Below are positions 7,746 through 17,234 of a stretch of 64,000 nt of DNA, piece after piece. Below the pieces are notes generated by a model that had not been told where the DNA came from, did not search any database, and worked only from the letters and a program-made list of their open reading frames with translations. Origin of the DNA: Nocardioides eburneiflavus (GTDB taxonomy: Bacteria > Actinomycetota > Actinomycetes > Propionibacteriales > Nocardioidaceae). The number at the start of each line of letters is the position of its first letter. Positions within the stretch are counted from its first letter, which is position 1. The position numbers and the translations under genes were made by a program. The stretch spans positions 1,860,001 through 1,924,000 of the forward strand of contig NZ_SRRO01000001.1 in the NCBI RefSeq assembly GCF_004785795.1, in the 5' to 3' direction.

Positions 7746-9944
7746 GGGCGCGTCCGCCCGCTCCGGGTCACCCGACCCGGACCGTCCCGGTAGCCACCAG
7801 TTCCACCCGCCGAGCAACGTCATGGATGCCGGCAGGAGCAGCCCCCGCACGAGCGTCACGTCAATGAGCACGGCCACCGTCATCCCGACGCCGATCTCCT
7901 TCACCGCGACGAGCTCGCCGACGGCGAACCCGAGGAACACGATCCCGATCGCGACCGCGGCGAGGGTGACGACCGGGCCCGACGCGGTGATGCCGGTCAG
8001 CACGGCGCGGTCGCTGAGCGCGCGCGGGTCGGGCGTACGCCCCCGCCTGCGCGTCGTACGGGTCGTGTGGGCGTCGTCCCACGCCTCGCGGATCCGGGCG
8101 ACGAGGAAGACGTGGTAGTCCATCGACAGCCCGAACGCGAACATGAAGAGCAGGAGCGGCGTCGTCACGTCCAGGGCACCCCAGGAGTCGAAGCCGAGCA
8201 GTGATGATCCCCAGCCCCACTGGAAGACGGCCACCACCACGCCGAGCGTCGCGCCGAGGGAGAGCAGGTTCATCGCGACGGCCTTGACCGGAACGACGAC
8301 CGAGCGGGTGAGCAGCCCCAGCAGCAGGGCGGTCAGGAGCGCGACGACCAGCACGGCGACCGGCGCCCGGTCGGCGAGCGCGTCGCGGGTGTCGACCAGC
8401 TCGGCGGTGGGGCCGCCCACCAGCACGTCGGAGCCGAGGTCGGCGGCGCGCAGCCGGCGTACGAGCTCCTGGCCGTCGGGGCCGTCGTAGTCCCCGGCGG
8501 CGTCGGGCTCGGGATGGACCAGCACCTGGCTCACGTCGCCGGGGATCGGGTCGAGCAGCATCACGTCGGCCACGCCGGGGATGCCGACCAGGCCGGCCAT
8601 CGCGTCAGCGGTCTCCTGCGAGGTGTACTCCGCGTCGACGAGCACCGTGATCGGGGTCGGGGCCTGCTCGGGGAAGCGGTCCTCGATCGCGGCCTGCGCG
8701 AGGCGTGGCTCGCTGTCGCGGGGCAGCGAGCGGGCGTCGGAGTTGCGCAGGTCGAGCGAGAGCAGCGGCCAGGCCAGCAGCAGCAGGAGCGCGGTGCACG
8801 CCAGCAGGACCGGCCACGGCCGGCGCTGGGCGACCCGGGCGAGGCGGGGGAGGAGTGCGTGGGCGCTGGGGGTGCCGCCGAGCACCCGGCCCGGCGCCGG
8901 CGCCGGGATGCGCGACCCGGCTACCGCGACCAGCGCCGGGGCGAGGGTGAGCCCGGACAAGGTGGCGGCCGCGACCGCGACCAGCCCGCCGACCGCCATC
9001 GGGGAGAGCACCGGGTCACCCAGCAGCAGGAGCCCGGCGAGGGCGGTGCCGACGGTCAGCCCCGACACGAGGACGGTGCGTCCGGCGGTGGCCAGCGTCC
9101 GCCCCAGGACCGCAGCCGGCTCCTCGGCGCCGGCCGTACGCCCGGAGGCTGCGGCCCGCTCCTCGCGGAAGCGCCCCAGCACGAGCAGTGCGTAGTCGAC
9201 CGCGAGGCCGAGGCCGAGGAGCGTGACGACGTTGACGGCGTACTCGCTGACCGGCGTGAGCCGGGCCAGCCCGGCCAGCGCGAGCAGCGAGAGGCAGACG
9301 GCGCCGAGGGCCGTGACCACGGGGAGGGCGCCGACCACGAGGCCGCCGAGCACGAGCGCGAGGACCCCGAGCAGGACGACTATCGCGACGCCCTCGCCGC
9401 GGGCGGCGTCCTGGATCGCCTGATCGGCGAACGCCTCCTCGGCGAGCAGCGGTCCGCCGACCAGCACCTCGGGCATCGCGACCCGGCGCAGCGTCTCGTC
9501 GACCCGCTCCGCCGCGGCCAGGGCGCGGTCGCGGTCGACGGTCGGGTCGATCTCCACGGTGACGGTGGTGCCGGACCGGTCGGCGTTGACGAGGTCCTGC
9601 GCTCCCGTCGTCCACGGGTCGCGGACCTCGACGACGTCGGGCAGCTCACGGACCTCGTACATCACGTCGCCGGCCTGGCCGATGACGTCGACGCCGTAGA
9701 TGTCGGCGCCGGAGAACACGGCGACCACCAGCTCGACCTCGGGGTCCACGGCCTCGAGCCGTCGCTCCAGCTGGGCGGACTCCGAGTCGCCGCGTGAGGT
9801 GTCGGGGGACTCCGCGGCGTCGAAGACGGACCCGCCGAGCACGGCGCCGAGCACGACGAGGGCGGCCCACGTGCCGAGGAACCAGTGTCGCCGTCGCTGC
9901 AGCAGGCGTCCGAGGTCGTCGAGCACGAGCGTGACTGTAGCCAC
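7710..9944 (-). CDS. MMPL-family RND exporter
   Basis: A 744-residue inner-membrane protein of the MMPL branch of the RND superfamily. It has two repeated halves, each with one N-terminal helix, a large periplasmic loop and a five-helix bundle. The conserved motifs are visible: GLGLAVDYALLVLGRFREE in the first half and FAFGLSMDYHVFLVARIREAW in the second. Mycobacterial MmpL proteins export lipids; the substrate here is unknown. The start is the GTG at 9942-9944 (a second GTG six codons on is possible). No regulator or accessory gene is attached, and its 3' end overlaps the convergent small membrane gene by 36 bases. Confidence 0.87.
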   Translation of the reverse strand: MATVTLVLDDLGRLLQRRRHWFLGTWAALVVLGAVLGGSVFDAAESPDTSRGDSESAQLERRLEAVDPEVELVVAVFSGADIYGVDVIGQAGDVMYEVRELPDVVEVRDPWTTGAQDLVNADRSGTTVTVEIDPTVDRDRALAAAERVDETLRRVAMPEVLVGGPLLAEEAFADQAIQDAARGEGVAIVVLLGVLALVLGGLVVGALPVVTALGAVCLSLLALAGLARLTPVSEYAVNVVTLLGLGLAVDYALLVLGRFREERAAASGRTAGAEEPAAVLGRTLATAGRTVLVSGLTVGTALAGLLLLGDPVLSPMAVGGLVAVAAATLSGLTLAPALVAVAGSRIPAPAPGRVLGGTPSAHALLPRLARVAQRRPWPVLLACTALLLLLAWPLLSLDLRNSDARSLPRDSEPRLAQAAIEDRFPEQAPTPITVLVDAEYTSQETADAMAGLVGIPGVADVMLLDPIPGDVSQVLVHPEPDAAGDYDGPDGQELVRRLRAADLGSDVLVGGPTAELVDTRDALADRAPVAVLVVALLTALLLGLLTRSVVVPVKAVAMNLLSLGATLGVVVAVFQWGWGSSLLGFDSWGALDVTTPLLLFMFAFGLSMDYHVFLVARIREAWDDAHTTRTTRRRGRTPDPRALSDRAVLTGITASGPVVTLAAVAIGIVFLGFAVGELVAVKEIGVGMTVAVLIDVTLVRGLLLPASMTLLGGWNWWLPGRSGSGDPERADAPSALVGRGGRAR

Positions 9945-10003
9945 GTCAGCCGGTTCTGGCGATGAACGAGCAAAAGTTGGTCGCGAGCCAGCGCGGATGG
10001 TCC

Positions 10004-10642
10004 CTAGGGCCGGGAGGGCTCCGTCGTCGGAGCACTCGCCCGGACCAGGCGGACCAGGCAGTCCCAGGCCGTACGCCGTTGCTCGCCACCGTGCGGGTCT
10101 TCGATGGCGACCTCCCGGGCGACGCGCTCGGCGCGCAGCACCTCGACGTCGATCCCTTCGAGGTCGCCGAGGACGTCCTCGGCACTCATCAGGACGGCGG
10201 GGTCCTGCGGGCCGCCGGTGCCGTCGGCCAGGTTGGTCGAGTCGTGCGCGACGAGCAGGAACGTGCCGCCCGGGCGCAGCATCCCGACCGCGCTCCGCAC
10301 CGCCCGTCTCCGGTCCGCTTCGGGGACCTGGAGGTAGGCGACCACCACGAGGTCGACCGGCGTCGGCGGCTGCCAGGTCGTGGCGTCGGCGCACACCCAT
10401 GTCACGTCCAGGTCTCCCGCGAGGCGGGCGCCCTTGTCGAGCGCGACCTGCGAGAAGTCGACGGCGGTGGCCGACCAGCCACGCGAGGCGAGCCAGATGG
10501 CGTTGCGCCCCTCGCCGGCGGCGAGGTCCACGGCGCGGCCCGGAGGCAGGTCAGCGAGCTCGGCGGCCACGAACTGGTTGGGCTCGCGCGACCAGACCAG
10601 CTCGCTGGCGGCGTACCGATCGTCCCACGCGCGTGCGTCCAT
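10004..10642 (-). CDS. Class I SAM-dependent methyltransferase
   Basis: A 212-residue cytoplasmic protein with a Rossmann-type methyltransferase fold. Motif I is AVDLAAGEGRNAIWLASRG (residues about 36-55), followed by the acidic residue in VDFSQVALDK and a late LRPGGTFLLVAHD motif. The N-terminal WDDRYAASELVWSREPN resembles the tellurite/thiopurine-resistance (TehB/TPMT-like) group, which methylates small electrophilic or chalcogen compounds. The substrate cannot be read from sequence. It is transcribed in the same direction as the MMPL gene 59 bases downstream and may share its transcript. Confidence 0.82.
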   Translation of the reverse strand: MDARAWDDRYAASELVWSREPNQFVAAELADLPPGRAVDLAAGEGRNAIWLASRGWSATAVDFSQVALDKGARLAGDLDVTWVCADATTWQPPTPVDLVVVAYLQVPEADRRRAVRSAVGMLRPGGTFLLVAHDSTNLADGTGGPQDPAVLMSAEDVLGDLEGIDVEVLRAERVAREVAIEDPHGGEQRRTAWDCLVRLVRASAPTTEPSRP

Positions 10643-10713
10643 GCTTCAGGGTAGGCCCGCTGGGGGCGGGCGGGGAGCCGCCGGGGCCGGCGGGGGACCG
10701 CCGCACGACCACC

Positions 10714-12849
10714 TCAGCCCACGGCCACCAGCCGCAGCACCCGGGCCTCCTCCGGGTGGAGGACCGGCAGGGCGACGCCGACAATGGCGAGCACCCGGCC
10801 GGTCGACTCCGTGCCGTGCGCGGACCAGGCCCCGGTCAGGTCGGCGCCGCCGGGCCCGCGGGGCATCTCCTCGGTGACCCGGTAGCGACGGTCGGGGTCT
10901 AGCCCGGTCAGGCGCAGCGGCGCGGCGTGCTGCGTCGCGGTGGCAGCCACCGTCGCCACGACGTACCACGCCTCCGCGCGGTCCTCGGCGACGACGCCGG
11001 TGACCAGCACCGCCGGGTCCGGGTGGTCGGGGTGGACCAGGGTCCCGGTGCCGATGAGTGGGCGCACGCGCTTGTGCAGCGCGATCCACTCCCGCAGCTC
11101 GGCGAGGGTGTCACCGTCGAGGCGCGACAGGTCCCACTCGATGCCGAACCAGTGGAGCAGTGCAGTGGCGGCGCGGTAGCGCAGGGTGTGCGTGCGCCCG
11201 GTGGTGTGGGCGGTGGCGCCGCCGACGTGCGAGCCCATCAGCTCCGGGGGCACCAGCAACGAGGTCCACCGCTGGAGGTGCTGCCGCTCGAGCGGGTCGA
11301 TGGTGTCGCTGGGCCAGATCCGGTCGGTGCGGGCCAGCACCTCCGCGTCGACGCGGGCCCCACCCGAGGAGCAGGACTCGATCTCGAGGGCCGGGCGGGC
11401 CGCGCGCAGCTCGTCGAGCAACCGGTACGTGGCGAGGGTCTGGCCGTGGACGGCCGGGCGGCCGTCGTGGGTGACGTCGGTGAGGTCACGGTTGTGGTCC
11501 CACTTGAGGTAGGCCACGTCCAGCTCGTCGAGCAGCGCCAGGAGCGCGGCGCGCAGGTCGGCGTACGCCCCCTCGTCCTGCAGGTCGAGGACCTGTTGGT
11601 GGCGCCACTCCGGCGGGACGGCCGCGCGGCCGCGCAGCACCCGCTCGGGGTGGGCGCGGGCGGCCTCGGAGTCGAGGTTGACCATCTCGGGCTCGACCCA
11701 CAGCCCGAACTCCATCCCGCGGCCACGCACGTGGTCGACCAGCGGACCCAGCCCCTGCGGCCACACCTCCGGGTCGACCGTCCAGTCGCCCAGCCCGGCA
11801 TCCTCGTCGCGCCGGCCCAGGAACCAGCCGTCGTCGAGGACGAAGCGCTCCACCCCGACCGACGCTGCGACGTCGGCCAGCTCGGCGATCCGCTCGAGGG
11901 AGTGGTCGAAGTAGACCGCCTCCCACGAGTTCGCGATGACCGGACGCTCGGTGCGCGACCGCGGCGTCACCGACCGCAGGTGCGCGTGGAACCGGTGGCT
12001 CATCGGGTCGAGCCCGGCGGGCGAGAACGAGCCCAGCAGCCACGGCGCGCGGTAGGTCTCACCGGGTGCGAGCACGACCTCGCCTGGGGAGAGCAGCTCG
12101 CCGCCGCCGAGCAGGACCTCGCCCTCGGGCGTGCGCTCGGCGTAGTGGGTGTGGTTGCCGCTCCAGGCCGTGTGCACCGCCCACAGCTCGCCGGTGCCGA
12201 AGCCGAACCCCGGGGTGCCGGCGACCATCACCAGGGTGGCGTCGTGGCCCGTACGCCCGTGGCGGGCGTCGCGGCGGTGCGTGCCCTGCACCCACGGGTG
12301 CCGCTGCGGGGTGCGCTCCTTGCACCAGCGACCCGTCAGGTCGAGCAGCTCCGTCGCGTGAGCGCCCACCGGCAGCGCGGTGAGGACCGAGGCGAGGTGG
12401 AGGTCGCCGTCGGCGGTGTTGGTCACCGACGTGCGGGCGTGCAGCAGACCGGCGTCGTCGAGCGCGAGCTGGAGCGTCACCGACCACCCCGCCTCGTCGT
12501 CGTCGGACGTGGCGGTGATCGCGGCGTCCCCGGCGAGGACCTCCCAGTCGACCAGGCTGGGCGCCGCGGCGGTGGCGCTGCCGCCGACGCGGTGCCCCTC
12601 GAGGGCGGGGGTGCCGGAGTAGCCGCGGGCGCCGTCGGGGACGAGTCCGGTGGTGCGGGAGCCGTCGTACGCCGAGCGCGCGGCACCGGGCCGGCGTGCC
12701 GTCGCCAGCGCGCCGAGGCCGGCGGCGTCGAGGTCGCCGAGCGCGGCACCCCAGTGCAGGACGACCGGGATGCCGTGGTCGTCGCTGCCCAGCACGAGGC
12801 TGACACCGGCACGGGTGAGGTGGACCGGAGCGTGGGAGAGCGCGCTCAT
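10714..12849 (-). CDS. GH36 alpha-galactosidase
   Basis: A 711-residue glycoside hydrolase of family 36 that removes alpha-linked galactose from oligosaccharides such as raffinose or melibiose. The N-terminal beta-supersandwich ends near residue 300 and is followed by the (beta/alpha)8 barrel with FVLDDGWFLGRRDED. The nucleophile is in YLKWDHNRD (D near residue 450) and the acid/base in RIWPSDTID (near 513). SCSSGGARVD is the substrate-binding loop. No signal peptide is seen, so it acts on imported sugar. The ATG overlaps the DeoR stop (ATGA). With the GH42 gene and the divergent sugar importer it forms a galactoside-use locus. Confidence 0.93.
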   Translation of the reverse strand: MSALSHAPVHLTRAGVSLVLGSDDHGIPVVLHWGAALGDLDAAGLGALATARRPGAARSAYDGSRTTGLVPDGARGYSGTPALEGHRVGGSATAAAPSLVDWEVLAGDAAITATSDDDEAGWSVTLQLALDDAGLLHARTSVTNTADGDLHLASVLTALPVGAHATELLDLTGRWCKERTPQRHPWVQGTHRRDARHGRTGHDATLVMVAGTPGFGFGTGELWAVHTAWSGNHTHYAERTPEGEVLLGGGELLSPGEVVLAPGETYRAPWLLGSFSPAGLDPMSHRFHAHLRSVTPRSRTERPVIANSWEAVYFDHSLERIAELADVAASVGVERFVLDDGWFLGRRDEDAGLGDWTVDPEVWPQGLGPLVDHVRGRGMEFGLWVEPEMVNLDSEAARAHPERVLRGRAAVPPEWRHQQVLDLQDEGAYADLRAALLALLDELDVAYLKWDHNRDLTDVTHDGRPAVHGQTLATYRLLDELRAARPALEIESCSSGGARVDAEVLARTDRIWPSDTIDPLERQHLQRWTSLLVPPELMGSHVGGATAHTTGRTHTLRYRAATALLHWFGIEWDLSRLDGDTLAELREWIALHKRVRPLIGTGTLVHPDHPDPAVLVTGVVAEDRAEAWYVVATVAATATQHAAPLRLTGLDPDRRYRVTEEMPRGPGGADLTGAWSAHGTESTGRVLAIVGVALPVLHPEEARVLRLVAVG

Positions 12850-13658
12850 GCGTCGTCCGTCGGGCCGAGCCCGTCCTCGTCGTCGACCGTGTCGACGACG
12901 ACCAGCTCCCCGACGTGGTCGGCCAACGCCCCGCTGGCGTGGGCGGAGAGGCCGGAGTCGGTGACCAGCACCGCAGCCTCGGACAGGGCGGCCATGCTGC
13001 TGAGGCCCACGACGCCCCACTTGCTGGAGTCGGCGCACACGATCAGGCGCCGCGAGCGCTCGATCATCGCCCGGTTGGTCTCCGACTCGAGGAGGTTGGG
13101 CGTGCTGAACCCGGCCCGGACGTCCATGCCGTGCACCCCCATGAAGAACGCGTCGACGTGGAGGCTGCGCAGGGACGACACGGCGACCGGGCCGACGAGC
13201 GCGTCGGACGGGGTGCGGAGGCCGCCGGTCAGCAGCACCGAGGTGGTGGCGTCGCCGGTGCGGTGCAGGACGTCGGCGACCCACACGGAGTTGGTCACGA
13301 CGGTGAGGTTGGGGATGCGGGCGATGTGCTCGGTGAGCGCGTGGGTGGTGGTGCCGGCCGAGACCGCGATGGCCATCCCGGTGTGCACCATGTCGGCGGC
13401 CGCCCGGGCGATCGCCTCCTTCTCGCGCCGCCGCTGCACCGACTTGGCGGCGAAGCCCGGCTCGGACGACGACGGCTCGGCCACCGCCAGCGCGCCCCCG
13501 TGGACCTTCTCCAGCAGCCCGTCGCGGTGCAGGGCGACCAGGTCGCGGCGCACGGTCATGTCGGAGACGCCGAGCAGCTCGACGAGGTCGGTGACGCGCA
13601 CCGTGCCGTCGCGGCTCAGCTCGGCCAGGATCCGGCTGCGGCGCTGTGCGGCGAGCAT
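12846..13658 (-). CDS. DeoR-family transcriptional regulator
   Basis: A 270-residue regulator with an N-terminal DeoR helix-turn-helix (residues about 5-57; GVSDMTVRRDLVALHRDGLLEKVHGGA) and a C-terminal sugar-phosphate sensor (DeoRC) domain with SAGTTTHAL and FFMGVHGMD. DeoR regulators usually repress sugar operons and release DNA when a phosphorylated sugar binds. It lies inside the galactosidase operon: its ATG shares one base with the GH42 stop (TGATG), and its own stop overlaps the GH36 start. It therefore probably regulates this operon and the divergent ABC importer from the 15704-15891 intergenic region. Confidence 0.9.
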   Translation of the reverse strand: MLAAQRRSRILAELSRDGTVRVTDLVELLGVSDMTVRRDLVALHRDGLLEKVHGGALAVAEPSSSEPGFAAKSVQRRREKEAIARAAADMVHTGMAIAVSAGTTTHALTEHIARIPNLTVVTNSVWVADVLHRTGDATTSVLLTGGLRTPSDALVGPVAVSSLRSLHVDAFFMGVHGMDVRAGFSTPNLLESETNRAMIERSRRLIVCADSSKWGVVGLSSMAALSEAAVLVTDSGLSAHASGALADHVGELVVVDTVDDEDGLGPTDDA

Positions 13659-15703
13659 CAGCTGCCCCCGTCCGACGCCGCAGCCGCGCGGGCGGACTCC
13701 CGGGCGGACTCCCGGACCACGGCCACCCCGCCCGCCGGGACGGCCAGGTCGCCCGTGACGTCGCGTCCGGTGACCAGGTCGGTGCCGTGGACGTCGACCG
13801 CTGCGGGCGCGTCGCCGTGGTTGATCACGAACAGCCAGCTCGCGTCGCGGCCCACCCGCCTGGTCACCTCGACGAGGTCCGCTGCGCCGGGCAGCGTCCC
13901 GATCCGCGTCTCCGCCACCAGCCGGTCGACGAGCCGGTCGGTGCCGCCGCGGTCGAGCCGGGTCGCGACGTACCAGGCGACCCCGGCGCCGACCTCCCGT
14001 CGGGTCACCGCGGGCAGTCCCGCGGCGGGACCGTCGACGTACGACGCGACAGCCTCGGCGCCGGCCAGCTCGAGGTCCTCGGCCCACGTGTCGGCGGAGA
14101 CGGCGTCGCCGCCGAGTCCGTCGACCCGTACGGTCTCGCCGGCGAGCAGCGGCATGAGCTCGGTGGTGCGTACGCCGAGCAGGTCGCGGAAGGCGCCGGG
14201 ATAGCCACCGAGCCGGATGTGGTCGTGCTCGTCGACGATGCCGCTGAAGTAGGTGATCACCACCGTGGCGCCCGCCTCTGCGGCAGCGGTCAGCGCGGTG
14301 ACGGTGGCATCACTGACGAGGTAGAGGGTGGGCACCACCACGAGCCGGTAGGCCGCGAGGTCCGCGCTCGGGTGAACCACGTCGATGCCCACGCCGCGGG
14401 CCGACAGCGACCGGTGCAGGTCCTCGGCCCGGTCGCGGTAGTGCACGTCGGTGCTCGGGTGCGAGTCGAGCTCGCAGCCCCACCACGCCTCGTAGTCGAA
14501 CAGGATCGCGGCGTCGTTGCGCGCCGTGCTCCCGGAGACCTCCTCGACGGCGTCGAGGAGGCGCGAGAGCTCCACCACCTCGCGCCACTGGCGGGTGTCG
14601 GTGCCGGCGTGCGGCAGCAGCCCGGAGTGGAACTTCTCCGCGCCGGCACGCGAGGCGCGCCACTGGAAGAACAGCACCGCGTCGGCGCCGTGGGCGACAT
14701 GGGACAGGCTGTTGCGGATCATCTCGCCGGGCCGCTTGGCCCGGTTGCGGGGCTGCCAGTTGACCGCGCTCGTCGAGTGCTCCATCAGCAGCCACGGGCG
14801 CCCGCCGGCGGTGCCGCGGGTCAGGTCGGCGCTGAAGGCGAGCTCGCGGTGCCCGTCGTCCTCGGCGGCGATGAGGTAGTGGTCGTTGGACACCACGTCG
14901 AGCTCGCGGCCCCAGCGCAGGTAGTCCATCTGCGGCGTCTGGCGCATCACCATGAAGTTGGTGGTGACCGGCACGCCGGGGGAGAGGCGGTGCAGGACGT
15001 CGCGCTCGACGACGAAGTTGTCGAGCAGCTGGTCGGAGGAGAAGCGGGCGAAGTCGAGCTGCTGGGTCGGGTTGGCGTGCGTCGGCGCCGAGCGCGGCGG
15101 CAGCACCTGCTCGAAGTCGTCGTAGCGCTGGGACCAGAACGCGGTGCCCCACGCATGGTTGAGCCGGGCCACGTCGTCGTCGTAGCGGGCGCGCAGCCAG
15201 GTCCGGAACGCGGCGGCGCTGGTGTCGCAGTAGCAGCGGGCGTTGTGGCAGCCCAGCTCGTTGGACACGTGCCACAGGGCCAGCGCCGGGTGGTCGTGGT
15301 AGCGCTCGGCCATCGCCGTGCACAGCGCGAGGGCATGCTCGCGGTAGACGGGCGAGCTGGGGCAGAACGACTGGCGCCCGCCCGGCCAGAGCGTGCGCCC
15401 GTCCGCGGTGACCGGGAGCATCTCGGGGTGGCGGTGCGTCAGCCACGGTGGCGGCGACGCCGTCGCGGTGGCGAGGTCGACCTTGACGCCCGCGGCGTGC
15501 AGGTCGTCCATCTGGCGATCGAGCCAGCCGAACTCCCACTGGTCCGGACCGGGCTGGAGCCAGGCCCAGGAGAAGACGGCGAGGGTGACCAGGTCGACCC
15601 CCGCCTCACCCATCAGGTCGCGGTCCTCCGCGTGAGCCGCGGCAGGCCACTGCTCGGGGTTGTAGTCACCGCCGAAGGCCAGTGCGGGCAGGGATGTCGG
15701 CAT
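13658..15703 (-). CDS. GH42 beta-galactosidase
   Basis: A 681-residue family-42 beta-galactosidase. The N-terminal (beta/alpha)8 barrel begins with FGGDYNPEQW and carries the acid/base Glu in HVSNELGCHN (near residue 148) and the nucleophile Glu in LLMEHSTS (near 307). The cysteines around CHNARCYC fit the zinc cluster of some GH42 enzymes. A central trimerisation domain and C-terminal beta domain follow. The ATG at 15701-15703 matches the family start; upstream codons are intergenic. There is no signal peptide, so it is cytoplasmic and acts on imported galactosides. It is the first gene of the three-gene operon GH42-DeoR-GH36. Confidence 0.93.
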   Translation of the reverse strand: MPTSLPALAFGGDYNPEQWPAAAHAEDRDLMGEAGVDLVTLAVFSWAWLQPGPDQWEFGWLDRQMDDLHAAGVKVDLATATASPPPWLTHRHPEMLPVTADGRTLWPGGRQSFCPSSPVYREHALALCTAMAERYHDHPALALWHVSNELGCHNARCYCDTSAAAFRTWLRARYDDDVARLNHAWGTAFWSQRYDDFEQVLPPRSAPTHANPTQQLDFARFSSDQLLDNFVVERDVLHRLSPGVPVTTNFMVMRQTPQMDYLRWGRELDVVSNDHYLIAAEDDGHRELAFSADLTRGTAGGRPWLLMEHSTSAVNWQPRNRAKRPGEMIRNSLSHVAHGADAVLFFQWRASRAGAEKFHSGLLPHAGTDTRQWREVVELSRLLDAVEEVSGSTARNDAAILFDYEAWWGCELDSHPSTDVHYRDRAEDLHRSLSARGVGIDVVHPSADLAAYRLVVVPTLYLVSDATVTALTAAAEAGATVVITYFSGIVDEHDHIRLGGYPGAFRDLLGVRTTELMPLLAGETVRVDGLGGDAVSADTWAEDLELAGAEAVASYVDGPAAGLPAVTRREVGAGVAWYVATRLDRGGTDRLVDRLVAETRIGTLPGAADLVEVTRRVGRDASWLFVINHGDAPAAVDVHGTDLVTGRDVTGDLAVPAGGVAVVRESARESARAAAASDGGS

Positions 15704-15760
15704 GCGACCACTGTGTCGACCCTCACAGGCGGAAGTCAACGCTTTGTGGGGGAAAACGGT

Positions 15761-15832
15761 TCGGAAATGTTTGATCTGGTGCGAAATCGGCACCCGAAAG
15801 GGTTGACGGGCCTGTGTCAGTCGTCACATGCT
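15761..15832. promoter_or_regulatory. Candidate promoter/operator between galactoside arms
   Basis: The 188-base gap between the divergent GH42 operon and the sugar ABC operon is AT-richer than its surroundings. It holds three CGGAAA/CGAAA-type motifs (15761, 15781, 15794) and a small inverted repeat GGTGC-N7-GCACC at 15778-15794. A -35-like TTGACG (15803-15808) lies 18 bases before CATGCT (15827-15832), facing the ABC operon. This fits a site for the DeoR regulator, but the motif is not a known consensus. Confidence 0.3.
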
Positions 15833-15891
15833 GTCCATCCCTGTTCGGTTTTGTCCCCGATTGCACCATCCGGCTCGTCCAGGAGGCCCCC

Positions 15892-17220
15892 GTGTCACTG
15901 CCCCGCTCCAGCGCGATCCCCCGCTCCGCGCTCACCACCATGGCCGCCTCGCGCCGGTCCGTCCTCCGTGGCCTCGCGCTCAGCGGCCTCGCCGTCGGCA
16001 GCGCCAACGCCCTGGCCGCCTGCGGCGGCGACTCGGGTGGGCCGGCCACCGGCGAGGGCGCCACCGTGAAGTTCGGCATCAACGAGGCGTCCGGCTCGGG
16101 GCCGGCCTACGACCGCCTCAAGGCGATCGCCGACGCCTACGCCGAGGAGAGCGGCACCGAGGTCGCGCTCAACGCCGTGGACCACAACACCTTCCAGGAG
16201 AGCATCAACACCTACCTCCAGGGCACCCCCGACGACGTCTTCACCTGGTTCGCCGGCTTCCGGATGGCGCAGTTCGCGGAGAACGGGCTGATCACCGACT
16301 TGAGCGACCAGTGGCCCATCGACGGGCTCAACGACTCCTTCAAGCAGGCCGCGACCGCCCCCGACGGCAAGCAGTACTTCGTGCCGATCAGCTACTACCC
16401 CTGGGCGGTCTTCTACCGGAAGTCCGTCTTCGAGAAGAACGGCTGGGCCCCGCCGGAGACCAACGACGACCTCATGGCCCTCATGGACGACATGCAGGGC
16501 AAGGGCGTCACGCCGTTCGCCTTCGGCGACAAGGACGGCTGGCCCGCGATGGGCACCTTCGACATCCTCAACATGCGCCTCAACGGCTTCGACTTCCACA
16601 TGAGCCTGATGGCCGGCGAGGAGGCCTGGGACGGCGACGAGGTCAAGCTCGTGTTCGACACCTGGCGCCAGCTGCTGCCCTACCACCAGGCCGACCCGCT
16701 CGGTCGTACGTGGCAGGAGGCCGCGACCGCGATGGGCAAGGGCGAGTGCGGCATGTACCTCCTCGGCACCTTCGTGGTGGACGCCCTCGGCGAGAACGGT
16801 GAGGACCTCGACTTCTTCACCTTCCCCCAGCTCGACTCCTCCATCCCCGCCGACTCCCTCGACGCCCCGATCGACGGTTTCTGCGTGGCGGCGGCCGGTC
16901 AGAACCAGGATGCCGGCAAGGCGATGGCCAAGTGGCTCGGGAGCGCCGCCGCAGCCGACGCGGGCAACAACGCCGCCGACGCCCCGTTCATCGCAGCCAA
17001 CTCCGGCGCCAGCACCTCGACCTACAGCGACCTGCAGAAGAAGTCCGCCGAGGTCGTCGGCGCCGCGGCCAACATCGCCCAGTTCATGGACCGCGACACC
17101 AACGCCGACTTCGCGAACACGGTGATGATCCCCTCGATCCAGGAGTTCCTGAAGAACCCCGACGACATCGACGGGGTCACGGCCAGCATCCAGGAGCAGG
17201 CCGCCTCGATCTTCGGCTGA
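15892..17220 (+). CDS. Sugar ABC transporter substrate-binding lipoprotein
   Basis: A 442-residue solute-binding protein of the sugar (CUT1, SBP_bac_1) type. The N-terminus has a twin-arginine motif (SRRSVLRG, near residue 20) and a lipobox ending ALAAC, so it is probably Tat-exported and lipid-anchored. The mature part has the usual features of oligosaccharide binders (WFAGFRMAQFAENG, YYPWAVFYRKSVFEKNG). The GTG start is chosen for the AGGAGG site 6-11 bases upstream. It is the first gene of a three-gene importer; no ATPase gene is present, so a shared ATPase such as MsiK is likely. The neighbouring galactosidases suggest a galactoside ligand. Confidence 0.9.
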   Translation: MSLPRSSAIPRSALTTMAASRRSVLRGLALSGLAVGSANALAACGGDSGGPATGEGATVKFGINEASGSGPAYDRLKAIADAYAEESGTEVALNAVDHNTFQESINTYLQGTPDDVFTWFAGFRMAQFAENGLITDLSDQWPIDGLNDSFKQAATAPDGKQYFVPISYYPWAVFYRKSVFEKNGWAPPETNDDLMALMDDMQGKGVTPFAFGDKDGWPAMGTFDILNMRLNGFDFHMSLMAGEEAWDGDEVKLVFDTWRQLLPYHQADPLGRTWQEAATAMGKGECGMYLLGTFVVDALGENGEDLDFFTFPQLDSSIPADSLDAPIDGFCVAAAGQNQDAGKAMAKWLGSAAAADAGNNAADAPFIAANSGASTSTYSDLQKKSAEVVGAAANIAQFMDRDTNADFANTVMIPSIQEFLKNPDDIDGVTASIQEQAASIFG

Positions 17221-17234
17221 GACCCGGACCTGAC